From Symsagittifera roscoffensis (taxonomy: Eukaryota > Xenacoelomorpha > Acoela > Convolutidae), in assembly GCF_963678635.1 (NCBI RefSeq), contig NC_087070.1:19375318-19439317 (forward strand): DNA of 64,000 bases, given 5' to 3'. The notes under the pieces were generated by a model. That model did not search any database and was not told the origin of the DNA. It worked only from the letters and a program-made list of their open reading frames with translations. Shown here one piece after another: positions 23,640-34,227 of this stretch; the first letter of the stretch is position 1; every line of letters starts with the position of its first letter. The translations under genes and the position numbers were made by a program.

Positions 23640-24531
23640 GCGGCCGCCACTTCAAGAAGTTTTAACTCTACAATCGTTCCCGGGAGGTTTGAAGAAATTG
23701 ACATTTTCGTGGGTCAGTATGAAAAGCGTTTTGTAGCAGACGCGTTCAAAGAACAATTTTGTTTGCGTAGCTGTTATCATAACCATGATGAGCCAAAGAA
23801 GCGTGGGTTTTTTGCTGACGTGAAAAGTTTTTTGCAGGTTTCGGAGAAGTTGATCGAAAAATTTCCGTTGAAGTTCACGTACACTGGAGCCATTTCTTGT
23901 TTTTCGCCAATCCTGATGGCTACGAGTTCAAAAGTTGGTGTATCTAGAACTGAAAGTCTGTTTCAGATGCTCTTTGAGGACGGACACATCTCTTCGAAAT
24001 GTTGCTGATAAGTCAAAGAAAGAATACAAGAATTTGCTTCTTGACAATGGTTTTTTAAAAGCTGCTAAAGATTTCTCGATATCAGACAGGGTTGATGGGT
24101 GCTCTAAGCAACATTTCAAAAATGACTCTGTTTTTCATAAATCTCTAAAATTAATCTTGATATTGTCCCATGGTAATGGGCGCGTCGAAGGAGGTTTTTC
24201 GATAAATGAGAGCATCATTCTCAATGGCATGGGCATGAAGGAGCACACAGTCATAGCCCAGAGAACTGTACACGATTGGATCCTTCATTCTGGGAAGCGG
24301 TTGTCCCGTGATTTGGTGTACAAACGTATGATGGATGCAATAAACGGTTGTCGGCAACGCTATGAAAAAGCCTTGAAAACTGACCAAAAGAATCAGACAC
24401 AGAAGGAAGCAGTTCGTGCTGAGAAGCGGAAGGTCATGAGCGAACTTTCGGATTTGCAGAAGAAACGCCAAACAATCGGCCAAAAAGTGAAAGGGGACAA
24501 AGAAAAGGACAAAGCTGGATTTGGAAATTGA
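23640..24531 (+). pseudogene. hAT-like transposase C-terminal region, frameshifted
   Basis: In the last array unit the frame continues past the usual unit boundary: IFVGQYEKRFVADAFKEQF, then FADVKSFLQVSEKLIEKF. A frameshift near 23960-24010 moves into a second frame with ADKSKKEYKNLLLDNGFL, LILSHGNGRVEGGFSINES and a lysine/glutamate-rich tail ending at TGA 24529-24531. The segment SHGNGRVEGGFSIN recalls the hAT C-terminal dimerisation region (N-x-x-VE-x-x-FS); this assignment is from motif memory and is tentative. At least one frameshift and the missing N-terminal part make it a broken gene. The same upstream piece sits in every array unit, so the array seeds came from this element fused to a gypsy-like fragment. 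Confidence 0.45.
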
Positions 24532-25434
24532 GCATTAAATGCAAAAAATATTAAATCTGTGAAGGGAGTTGATTATTTTCCATGGAAATGTTTGAATTTA
24601 GAGGCACATCGTTGTGCAAAAGTCAGAGAACTTGTTCATTGAATGTCAGGGAAAACCGGGAAATGTCAGGGAATTTTAAATTGAAAATACCGTGGGACCC
24701 GTGGTTATGAGATTGATGAGCTCTAACAGTCACTACGCATCTGTTTTCATTTTTTGATAACCGCTATCTCACAGTATCACTACTCGCTGATTTAAGCACA
24801 AACTTTACTTACTGCAATACTCTTACATGGAGATTTCTGCGGTGCTTTAATTAAAGTTGAAAAACACTGCTTACAAGCATTCCCTGTGTAGGTCTCATTG
24901 AATTATCACACGTACACTCGATAGAATGAAACATGAAATAACTGGCCAGATTTGTGTAAATACGTAGACGAAGCGCGCTACATCCATAATACATCATACT
25001 ATTCAACAGTAGGATGCACGCCATCTCTTCTTTTCCACTAGAAGGATCCATTCAAGCCATTAGCTATCAGTTTGATAAAATAAGTCTCTTTAAACGAAAG
25101 AGCTATTCATGATGTGAATAATCTTTCTCGTGAATTACCCTGAAAAAGCGGTAATTTCAGTTCATAATTAATAAATTATTGGAGTGCAATTATAAAAATA
25201 AGACCCATAAATTGATTATACCCAAACTGCAACAGGCTGTCACTAAAAATTACTCAATTAACAAAGAAATTATGATAATAGTTAGAATCGCAACAAAAGT
25301 TATTATGAGAGAAAAAGTAAAGCATCATCATTAAAATTCTTTTTCCTTTTGCTAACTTCAAAACGAACGGATCACTCTGAATGTTCAGCAGCATATTTGC
25401 CGTTTAGCTTACATCTTTACAGCTACACAAGCAT
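24532..25434. other. Region between the two arrays
   Basis: No gene is visible. Near 24640-24690 there are repeated GTCAGGGAA words (GAATGTCAGGGAAAACCGGG), a low-complexity motif probably belonging to the 3' end of the transposon at 23640. The remainder is AT-rich unique sequence. Confidence 0.4.
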
Positions 25435-27480
25435 GAGCGTTAAATACTGTTAGGTCACGCTCCATCAAATTTATATGCACGAACTTTGAAATTCAGAATA
25501 CGGTACAGAGTACTTTCGCTCTGCTGTATGGAGTAAAATTCGTTTGCATTTTTTTCAAACTTGATCTCATATCGTTTTGAAATTCTTTTGGTAGTCTTCC
25601 TTGGAAACTGTATCTCATAGTAGCCTTATATGGCAGGCTTCGAGAACATATAATTGCGAATGCTCAACAGTTTTACTAAGCCCATACATGATGTATTCTC
25701 AGCCATAAAAATCATATGAATATACATTGGTCGCAGAGCAGTTATTATCATGATGTAATCAGTTTTTTTTACTTGAAAACAAAGCACTCTAAGTTATCTA
25801 GGTGCGACAACAACTAAATTAAACAATAAGAAAATCTATGTTGGGAAAAACACCGAACACAACCTAAGTTTAATCTCTACTGCCTAAGAGTGAATTTTTT
25901 GAAGTTGAACTAACTCTTTTCTCTTTTAGGTTTGTAATAAGCAATAGCCCAACTGACAACGGCAAAAACAGTATCTCCATCTTGAAAGATTTGTCTTTTT
26001 GATTTGAGCGTAACCCTTCAAGCATACAATTGCTTATTGAAATCACACATAAGCGCGTGCACTCACGCGAAAGAAAGCAATAGCCTACAAAACAAGTAGA
26101 CTTCTTTTCTCGTTTAATGGTATCATCTTTGGTGTTCTCTGACAAGGCCAAGATTTTGGGATTGATACAGGCACTAGCAGCAGCTATACACAGGAAAGCA
26201 TCTGTTTGAACACTTAATGAAACGCAGGAAACCTTGAAACCACTGGCTCGTCACGCTATAGGTCAAGACATCTACCATAGGTGAGAACTTAAACCTATAG
26301 ACGTGTAAATAACGCAAATCAAACCATACCAACACCTTATCGACAGAAAATAATTGACAAAATAACATCTAGACTTTTTGCGACTACGAATATAACAAAG
26401 TCATTTAACTCGCTCCTTCAGTGACGAAACAGTATTCAGAGACTGTAAAAACGCTTAACGATGATCTGAATTCCAAAGTAACCTTGGCCCTAAATAGCAG
26501 GGAAAAAGCTTAAATCAGCGTTTTCACTAGCATAATTTTGTCTTGGAAGCTCAACACTTGTTTTGCTGCAAACAAGAATAAACCATGCATAGTCGTCAAA
26601 ATCCAAGCTTTGCCTGCCTTCGAGTTGTCTGAATCAATGAAAAAAATCCGTAGGCAGAAGCGCGAGCGTCAAATACAGTGCGACGTCTTATTCCATCTAA
26701 TTTGAGTTGATATTCCTACTTTGGAATTCAGAAAACGGTACCTTCGCTCATCTGTAATGAGTAAAACTAGTTTGCAGTTTTTCGAAACTGAATTGTTCCT
26801 ACTATATCTTTTTAAATTCTTTTTGAGAATTCTACTACAAGCATAACATAATGTAGTCTTACATGGCCGGCTTTCAGATTACAGAATTGTGAATGCTCAT
26901 TAATTACTAAATATATTCCTGGTAAGTTCTCAGCCATTAATTTCCTAGAAATATACGTGGGTTGCAGAACAGTAACCATAATGTTGCACTCAATTAATTC
27001 AAGTCACGCTACAGTCCCAGATATCGACTACAAGTGAGAACTAAAACCGATAGATTTTGAAATAACGCAAATTATATTTATACCAGAACCTTATCGACAG
27101 AACGTATCGACATAATAATAGCCAGACAATGTATGAATATAACCATACCACATTCATTCATTTCACTCCTTCAATGACAGAACAGAGTTGAGAAACCAAA
27201 AAAAGTTGTAAACAGGGGTTGAAATTTCTCAGTAACCCTGGCCCGAATAGCAAGAAACCGACCAAAATTAAGGATTTTCACTAGTATAGTAGTTTCTGTA
27301 TACCTCAACAACTCTTTTTGCTGCAAACAAGAATGAAATGAAAGTAATATTTTTTTGGCTGTGTTCCATTACTGTGCGAAGTCGTCAAAATCAAGTTTGC
27401 CCGCCTTCGAAACTTAATCAAGTTTGCCTGCCTTCGAGTCTCCTGATCCATAAGTGTTTTTTTTTCTGACAGGCATAGGC
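25435..27480. repeat. ~2.0-kb duplication within array 2, left copy
   Basis: Two consecutive monomers (25437 and 26667) match the next two (27484 and 28685) closely, with an offset of 2,047 that drops to 2,018 after a 29-base deletion in the right copy near 27650. This is a dimeric higher-order repeat. Confidence 0.75.
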
Positions 27481-27481
27481 A

Positions 27482-29264
27482 GAGCGTTAAATACTGTTAG
27501 GTCACGCTCCATCAAATGTATATGCACGAACTTTGAAATTCAGAATACGGTACAGAGTACTTTCGCTCTGCTGTATGGAGTAAAATTCGTTTGCATTTTT
27601 TCAAATTTGATCTCATATCCTTTTGGAAATTCTTTTGGTAATCTTCCTTGGAAATTTTCGAGAACATATAATTGCGAATGCTCAACAGTTTTACTAAGCC
27701 CATACATGATGTATTCGCAGCCATAAAATTGATTTTAATATACAGTGGTTGCAGAGCAGCTATTATCATGCTGTAATCAGTTTTTTTTACTTGAAAACAA
27801 ATCACTCTATGTTATCTAGGTGCGACAACAACTAAATTAAACAATAAGAAAATCTATGTTGAGAAAAACACCGAACACGACCTAAGTTTAATCTCTGCTG
27901 CCTAAGATTGAACTTTTTGAAAATAAACTAACTCTTTTCTCTTTTAGGTTTGTAATTAGCAATAACCCAACTGACAACTGCAAAAGCAGTATCTCCATCT
28001 TGAAAGATTTATCTTTTTGATTTGAGCGTAACCCTTCACGCATACAATTGCTTATTGAAATCACGCATAAGCGCTTGCACTCACGCAAAAAAAAGCAATA
28101 GCCTACAAAACAAGTAGACTTCTTTTCTCGTTTAATGGTATCATCTTTGGTGTTCTCTGACAAGGCCAAGATTTTGGGATTGTTACAGGCACTAGCAGCA
28201 GCTATACACAGGAAAGCATCTGTTTGAACACTTAATGAAACGCAGGAAACCTTGAAACCACTGGCTCGTCACGCTATAGGTCAAGACATCTACCATAGGT
28301 GAGAACTTAAACCTATAGACGTGTAAATAATGCAAATCAAACCATACCAAAACCTTATCGACAGAAAATAATTGACAAAATAACATCTAGACTTTTTGCG
28401 ACTACGAATATAACAAAGTCATTTAACTCGCTCCTTCAGTGACGAAACAGTATTCAGAGACTGTAAAAATGCTTAACGATGATCTGAATTCCAAAGTAAC
28501 CTTGGCCCTAAATAGCAGGGAAAAAGTTTAAATCAGCGTTTTCACTAGCATAATTTTGTCTTGGAAGCTCAACACCTTGTTTTGCTGCAAACAAGAATAA
28601 ACCATGCATAGTCGTCAAAATCCAAGCTTTGCCTGCCTTCGAGTTTTCTGAATCAATGATAAAAATCCGTAGGCAGAAGTGCGAGCGTCAAATACAGTGC
28701 GACGTCACATTCCATCTAATTTGAGTTGATATTCCTACTTTGGAATTCAGAAAACGGTACCTTCGCTCATCTGTAATGAGTAAAACTAGTTTGCAGTTTT
28801 TCGAAACTGAATTGTTCCTACTATATCTTTTTAAAATTCTTTTTGAGAATTCTTCTACAACCATAACATAATGTAGTCTTACATGGCCGGCTTTCGGATT
28901 ACAGAATTGTGAATGCTCATTAATTACTAAACTTTTTCCTGATAAGTTCTCAGCCATTAATTTCCTAGAAATTACATGGGTTAGAGAGCAGTTACCATAA
29001 TGTTGTAATCAATTAATATAAGTCACGCTAAAGTCCAAGACATCGACCACAAGTGAGAACTAAAACCGATAGATTTGGAAATAACTTAAATCCAACTTAT
29101 AACAACACCTTATCGACAGAACATAATCCACATATTAATAACTTAACTTTTTATGAATACAATTGTATCACTATCATTCAACCCACTCCTTTATTGATGG
29201 AACAGACTTGAAAAACCGACAAAATGGTAAACGGGGATTTGAATTCCGAAGTAACCTTGGCCCT
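27482..29264. repeat. ~2.0-kb duplication within array 2, right copy
   Basis: Right copy of the dimer. Similarity to the left copy is high through about 28940 and lower after that. Confidence 0.7.
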
Positions 29265-29588
29265 GATAAGTTCTCAGCCATTAATTTCCTAGAAATATAC
29301 ATGGGTTACAGAGCAGTTACCATAATGTTGTACTCAATTAATTTAAGTCACGCTAAAGTCCAAGACATCGACCACAATTGAGAATTAAAACCGATAGATT
29401 TGGAAATAACTTAAATCTAACTTATAACAACACCTTATCGACAGAACATAATCCACATAATAATAACTTAACTTTTTATGAATACAATTGTATCACTATC
29501 ATTCAACCCACTCCTTTATTGATGGAACAGACTTGAAAAACCGACAAAATGCTAAACGGGGATTTAAATTCCGAAGTAACCGTGGCCC
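28941..29588. repeat. 324-bp direct duplication
   Basis: The segment beginning GATAAGTTCTCAGCCATTAA at 28941 repeats at 29265 with an offset of 324 and nearly the same sequence through the GTAACC..GGCCC motif. It lies inside array 2 and is its youngest-looking local expansion. Confidence 0.8.
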
Positions 29589-29959
29589 CGAATAGCTAAA
29601 TAACCTAAATTCGAGTTTATTAGTATAGAAATTTTTGTAAATTCAACATCTCCTTTTGCTGCAAACAAGAAGAAATGAGGTATGCATTTTGGTAGTCTTC
29701 CATAACCACGCACAGTCGTCAAAATCATACCTTTTACCGCCTTCGAGTTTTCTAATCCAAAAAAAAAATGTTTTTCTTCCTAGTAGGCAAAAGCTTGAGC
29801 GTCAAATTTAGTGCGGTGCCGTTCCATCCAATTTGACGTCACGTTCCTGTTTTAAAATTTAGAGTACGGTACATTCGCTCTGCTGTAAGGAGTAAAACTC
29901 GTTTGCAAATTTTTAAACTTACGAGAGCAAGTGTCTTGTTTTCGGGAATTAGACTTTTT

Positions 29960-32900
29960 TTTTTACTGTAAACAAGTTTTCTTACAAAACTTCACTTGCT
30001 GTCGTGGTCAGCGAGCTTCATCTACTGTCATGGTCAGTTTCATGAATTTTCAAATATTACTACTTGGTCCTTATCAGGTAATTCATTTTTTCAAAGCATG
30101 TTTTTTTTCGGATTAGTTGTTTTAGTCTTAACTTTTATCGGCGCTATTTCCGATAAAAATGCAAAAAAATTGTTTTTTCAAATGCATAAAAATGATCTGG
30201 TCCGGGTTTTTGCTGGCTGCGTTTTCGAAGCACGGGTTTTTCTGATTTTTTTTTATTTCACTTCAAAAAATGAATTTCAAAATCACCTGAGAATCGATAC
30301 AAATCGTTTTGAGGGCGAGTAGTTATCTTCCAAAAACCTATCTAGTTGATCGATAAAATGAAAGCTAAAGTATAAATTGAAAGCGTCATTTGCGAAAATG
30401 AAAGCAATTTACGCTCTTTCATTATGAAATTGATGGCGCAAAAAAATACGTGAATCAAGGTGGATTGTAATTTTCAGAATTCTCACCGGAATGAAAAATT
30501 TGGCCATTGACTCTCATCTTTTTATTGGGTTTTTCATATGAAAAAGTGTCTAACATTATAACTTGAAATCTTTAACGCGATGTAATTCTTTCTTTGAAAG
30601 TTGAAAATATTTTCATCAAAAAAAATTCGATCATTCTTTTCGCTTTTTTGAGGTCCTTGACACTTCCAACTCTCTGTTGGCTAGGTTTTGAAATTTACAC
30701 ATTTCACGAGCATTGTTCGTTTTTAGTCATACTGCTCAATGATAAAGGTTTATTATGACAATTTTATATAAAGTTAATAACTGGAAAGAAAATAGTTTTA
30801 TACTTCTGCCCATGTGTAAATAATATCGATGTTGAACGGTAGCCTGAAAGCAAATTTCATCCGCCGAAACTGTAACCGCTTTGCTTGTTTGATACCAATA
30901 TCCCTCGTTATAATCTGGCGCTAAACGAGGGTTTTGGAGCAGTACCATCTTAATTTCTTTCGCTTGTCAACCCTGATATCATTTTCCCCCCAAAAAATGT
31001 TTGTATTTATGCAGTTATAAAGAGGTACTTGAGTCTTTCATACTAACAGTTACAGTTAATTTAAATTGTTTATATTTTCCTTCTTTTTAATTAAGAAGAT
31101 GATGAGGTGTATGTCATTTGTTGTCTTGAAAGGAGAAAAAAGTTACTCGTTCAGAAAATGTTTTATATAATTTTAAAATGTATGTAGCTAAATGTTGGCT
31201 CAAATTGAAATAGCTTGAACCTTAATTGTTTCTGACATTCGATTTAGCTGAAAATTAATTTCACTTAGGGGTTTGATTAAATTCGCTGCTATGAAAACCA
31301 TCCATTTTTTGATACCTAAACGGTTTGCTCTGGAAAACTCTAAATTAGAGGTGGATATTTATTAATGAGTAACTTGAGCAGGGGAGGGGTAAGGGTTTAT
31401 TGCAAAAAGTGGGTTTTTCGGATGTGTATTAACGCGGTTTTTGTGACAACGACCTTTCATTCCAGATTCGGATGCGAAAAAAACCAAAAAAGTTATTTGT
31501 AGAAAAATTGGTCTGAATTTTCTGTTTTATCAGACTAAATAGCACAAATTTTGAACTGCTAATTTTAATTTTTTGTAACTTCTCTGATTTCTTGTTAATA
31601 TTACCTCATTTTGCAGTTACTTATCCATTTTTTTTTCCCGAAAAACATAAAAATGGAAAAAAAAAGAATATTCTGGTTTTTATCTCATTTCTGAACTTTT
31701 TTTCTACTTCAGCGATCGTGGTCGGAAAACTTTGTGGTACTTGCACAGCAATCGATATTCTTATTTTTGGTAATATTTTTGAAATCATGTTTTCATGCTC
31801 ATAGCCATATTAGAAAGTTCCTAAAGTGGGCAAAACAAGATTTGAAAAGAACAAGAGTAGCCGTTTGCTGTTGCGATCACATTTTTCCAAATATTGTCAT
31901 TTTTGTCCGGGATGCGATGAGAGGATCTGCACGTGTGCCTAGAACTTACGCATTTTGATAATTGGAAAAAATTAGACATACTCGACAACAGCTTTCGTCA
32001 AAAAATGAACAGAAAAACCTGTAAAATAAGATCAATTTTTGTTTGTGTTCATTTTTTTGCAGTAATGTTTGTTAAATTTGAAAAGTTTTATGATTCCCAA
32101 AAAGGCGCTAATAAATTTGAGAGGCGCTGAACTAAAACTAAGTTTTCACGGCTTAATTAAAAGTTTCACGGCATAAGTAAAAGTTTCACGGCTTATCCTG
32201 CTACAATAAGCCTGGTCGTTCGATTTTTTTTTGGTCGATGATAGACAATTAAAACTACCAAACCGTTTTTTCTCAACATTGAGGAATTTTTTATGTTATT
32301 CGAATCACAATTGAAAGGGCTTCAATATTATATATCACTCGGCCCATTCCGATATTTTTTGTGGTACCTGATTTTGCGTAGAAAATTAAAAAAAAACACG
32401 AAGACAGTTCCTCCATCCATTTTCAGTGATCGGAACACCAAAAAGAAACCTAGTTCTAAATTCATTAGTAAGCAAGAAAGAATCATGTTTCAGCTGTCCA
32501 TGTTTCTGGTCGTTTAATGTTTGAATAGAACATCACTTCAAACGAAAGAAGATTTTATTATTTAAAAAAGTTGGAGTGATTATTACTCATAATATTCCTC
32601 TTGTATTTAAAACAAAGTTTCGAGATTTGCGGTCCGGTACTCTTCCATGAGTTCAACTTCTTTTTAAATCAAAGGTTCAAAATTTGGTACTTTTTGTTCC
32701 AGCCACTTATAAGATTTTTAGCGCCTTCTTGAGAGTAAATAACTTCCAAAAATTCAAAAAAGTTTGCAATTTTTTTTATGTTTTTTATTCATTTTCCGAA
32801 AAGTGTTGCCGAGTATGCGAAAATGTCTATAATTATCGAATATGCTGATTTTTTATGCTTTTGTGCAGAGCCTCTCATCACACCGCGGACATTTTCGATA

Positions 32901-33240
32901 TTGGTATTTTTTATGTCTGTTTTGGAAGTACGTTTTTCCCAGAAAATCTGGTCGTATTGTAGATGCTGTCCTCCTACATAAGAGAGCAAAAGTCTGTAAT
33001 AGAGAACAAGAATTTTGTTCCAGAAATCTGACAAATGTGCGAGCAGAGCATTATTACGGCTCAACTGTTTCGTTGACCTCGCAGATATTTTGAGCATGTT
33101 AGATTTTTAAGTAACCGTTCTATTTCAAATTAGTTTTGTTTCGGTTGTAAAATCACCAACCCTATTTTTGTGAGTTTTCTTTTTTGCTTATTTCTCTTTA
33201 GAGATTTCGACTGATAATATATCGACAATGATTGCCTCAT
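29960..33240. other. Intergenic region upstream of TBC1D13 with decayed repeats
   Basis: No gene is recognised. 30480-30690 holds the 3' end of a family A copy (CACTTCCAACTCTCTGTTGG). About 31880-31940 and 32850-32910 carry an imperfect inverted pair (GATGAGAGGATCTGCAC versus the complement of GTGCAGAGCCTCTCATC), likely arms of a ~1.2-kb DNA element. An arm of family B lies at 32110-32440 between them. Confidence 0.45.
32110..32440 (+). repeat. Single arm of long-inverted-repeat element (family B)
   Basis: CTACAATAAGCCTGGTCG, GGTACCTGATTTTGCGTAG and TCAGTGATCGGAACACC match the arm ending at 4412. No partner arm lies nearby; a solo arm. Confidence 0.55.
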
Positions 33241-33950
33241 ATTGCGTGGTATGGAGGATGAAAATAGGTTTTATGCGCACGGGGGCTTCTGGATTATCTA
33301 TAACTTTTTATGACATTTTCGGACGCTCAAGGGTGCTTATCAAATATTGTTGGCTTAGTTTTTGCTTCGCAAATTTCGTCCATTGCTGATTTATCGCTGT
33401 TAGCTGTTAACAAACATTTGACAAACATAGTTGTTGTTGTTGACAAACATTTGAAGTTTATGGCAGACTTGATTCATTCTAAATTTTTGGCTAACGCTTT
33501 TTTTCCGTCTTCAGTAGCTTTCGTTTTTTTATATTTTTTTAGTGAGCTTTCGTCTCATTTCCCGTTGGCTAGTCTGGCATACTATGTTTGTGATGTGGCA
33601 GAAGTGATGCAAAGTTCCGCTTCGTTGATAAATGGTTGCGAATTATTAATTTTGCTCATTCAGACTGCCATGGACTGATATTATTCTCGCTCAAGTCTTG
33701 TTTACCTGTAAATAAATAGACTCGATCGACGCAAACAAATCACGAGTTGATAATATACAGTTAAATATGGCGAAAGAATCCACAAAACCTTCAAACTCTC
33801 GATGTTTTCGCTCTTTATAAAGAAATTGTATAATGAAAAATTGAAGTCGGTCTTTGTACGTCAGAGTCCCAATTAATTCCACGATGAACTTAATTTAAAT
33901 GAGCCCCTCTTCTTTATTTACTTGACTATTCTGACCTCTGTTCTGTTATC

Positions 33951-34227
33951 ATGAGTACTTCTCCTGAATATATGACAAAATCTGATTACTTGCGAGCTGA
34001 ACTGAATAAAGATCTAATCGACTTAGATGTAATTCGCGAGATTTCGTTTACGGGTGTTCCCGACGAGGCTGGCCTACGAGACGTGTCATGGAAAGTATTA
34101 CTCAACTATCTCCCCCTAGAGAGAGCCAAATGGCCCAGTGTATTGAAGGAAAAGCGCCAGCTGTATATTGACTACATGAATTTTTTTATTGTGCGCCCAG
34201 GCATGAAACATCGGGAAAATCAAGTAG
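33951..34227 (+). CDS. TBC1D13: TBC1D13 exon 1 (start codon)
   Basis: ATG at 33951 opens the frame; an earlier in-frame start was not found. The donor GTTAGT follows GTAG at 34227, giving phase 1, which fits exon 2. It encodes IREISFTGVPDEAGLRDVSW and the LPLERAKWPSVL segment. An alternative donor four bases earlier (GTAGGT) would break the phase. Confidence 0.9.

Larger units (their letters stand above)
15780..23720 (+). repeat. Composite tandem array, ~0.81-0.93 kb units, nine copies
   Basis: The anchor TGTGTTCGAAGACAG recurs at about 16240, 17166, 18041, 18966, 19778, 20704, 21579, 22506 and 23433, giving spacings of 926, 875, 925, 812, 926, 875, 927 and 927. Each unit holds a retroelement RNase H tail and spacer, then SSVTGGHTG with downstream RFIFSGIT and a cysteine-containing stretch: a decayed H2C2 integrase zinc-binding domain. 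Next comes LRPPLQEALTLQS, which in the last unit opens into the hAT-like frame at 23640. Units differ by indels and single bases, some lacking a ~50-base segment (17167, 20705). All are interrupted by stops. The 89-codon open frame repeated in the units is out of frame with the zinc-binding remnant. Confidence 0.85.
25435..29960. repeat. Second tandem array, divergent ~1.1-kb non-coding monomers
   Basis: The anchor GCGTYAAAT followed by TTCCATC/CTCCATC, ATTCAGAATACGGTAC and TTCGCTCTGCTGTATGGAG recurs at about 25437, 26667, 27484, 28685 and 29798 (spacings 1230, 817, 1201, 1113). Each monomer then shows, in order, TCTCAGCCAT, GTCACGCTA, CACCTTATCGACAGAA, a CTCCTTCA-like word, GTAACCTTGGCCC, TTTGCTGCAAACAAGAA and CGTCAAAAT..GCCTTCGAG. 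Monomers are 10-30% diverged by eye. No protein motif is visible. The 93-codon and 64-codon minus-strand open frames in two monomers differ mostly by amino-acid-changing substitutions, so they look unselected. Confidence 0.8.

Noticed and set aside
16241-23736. Repeated 89-codon open frames (starting FEDSFLCSKTKRKC) in the array
   Set aside because: They use a non-ATG start and are out of frame with the integrase-type zinc-binding remnant in the same DNA. They recur only because the DNA unit is repeated.
24151-24483. 110-codon minus-strand open frame
   Set aside because: Shadow of the + strand hAT-like frame.
25435-29960. CRISPR array or rRNA/5S array
   Set aside because: Monomers are about 1.1 kb and diverged, with no short identical direct repeats and no recognisable rRNA sequence.
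33310-33678. 122-codon hydrophobic open frame upstream of TBC1D13
   Set aside because: No recognised motif, no splice partners and T-rich codon use like the surrounding DNA. Could be chance; kept only as a note.
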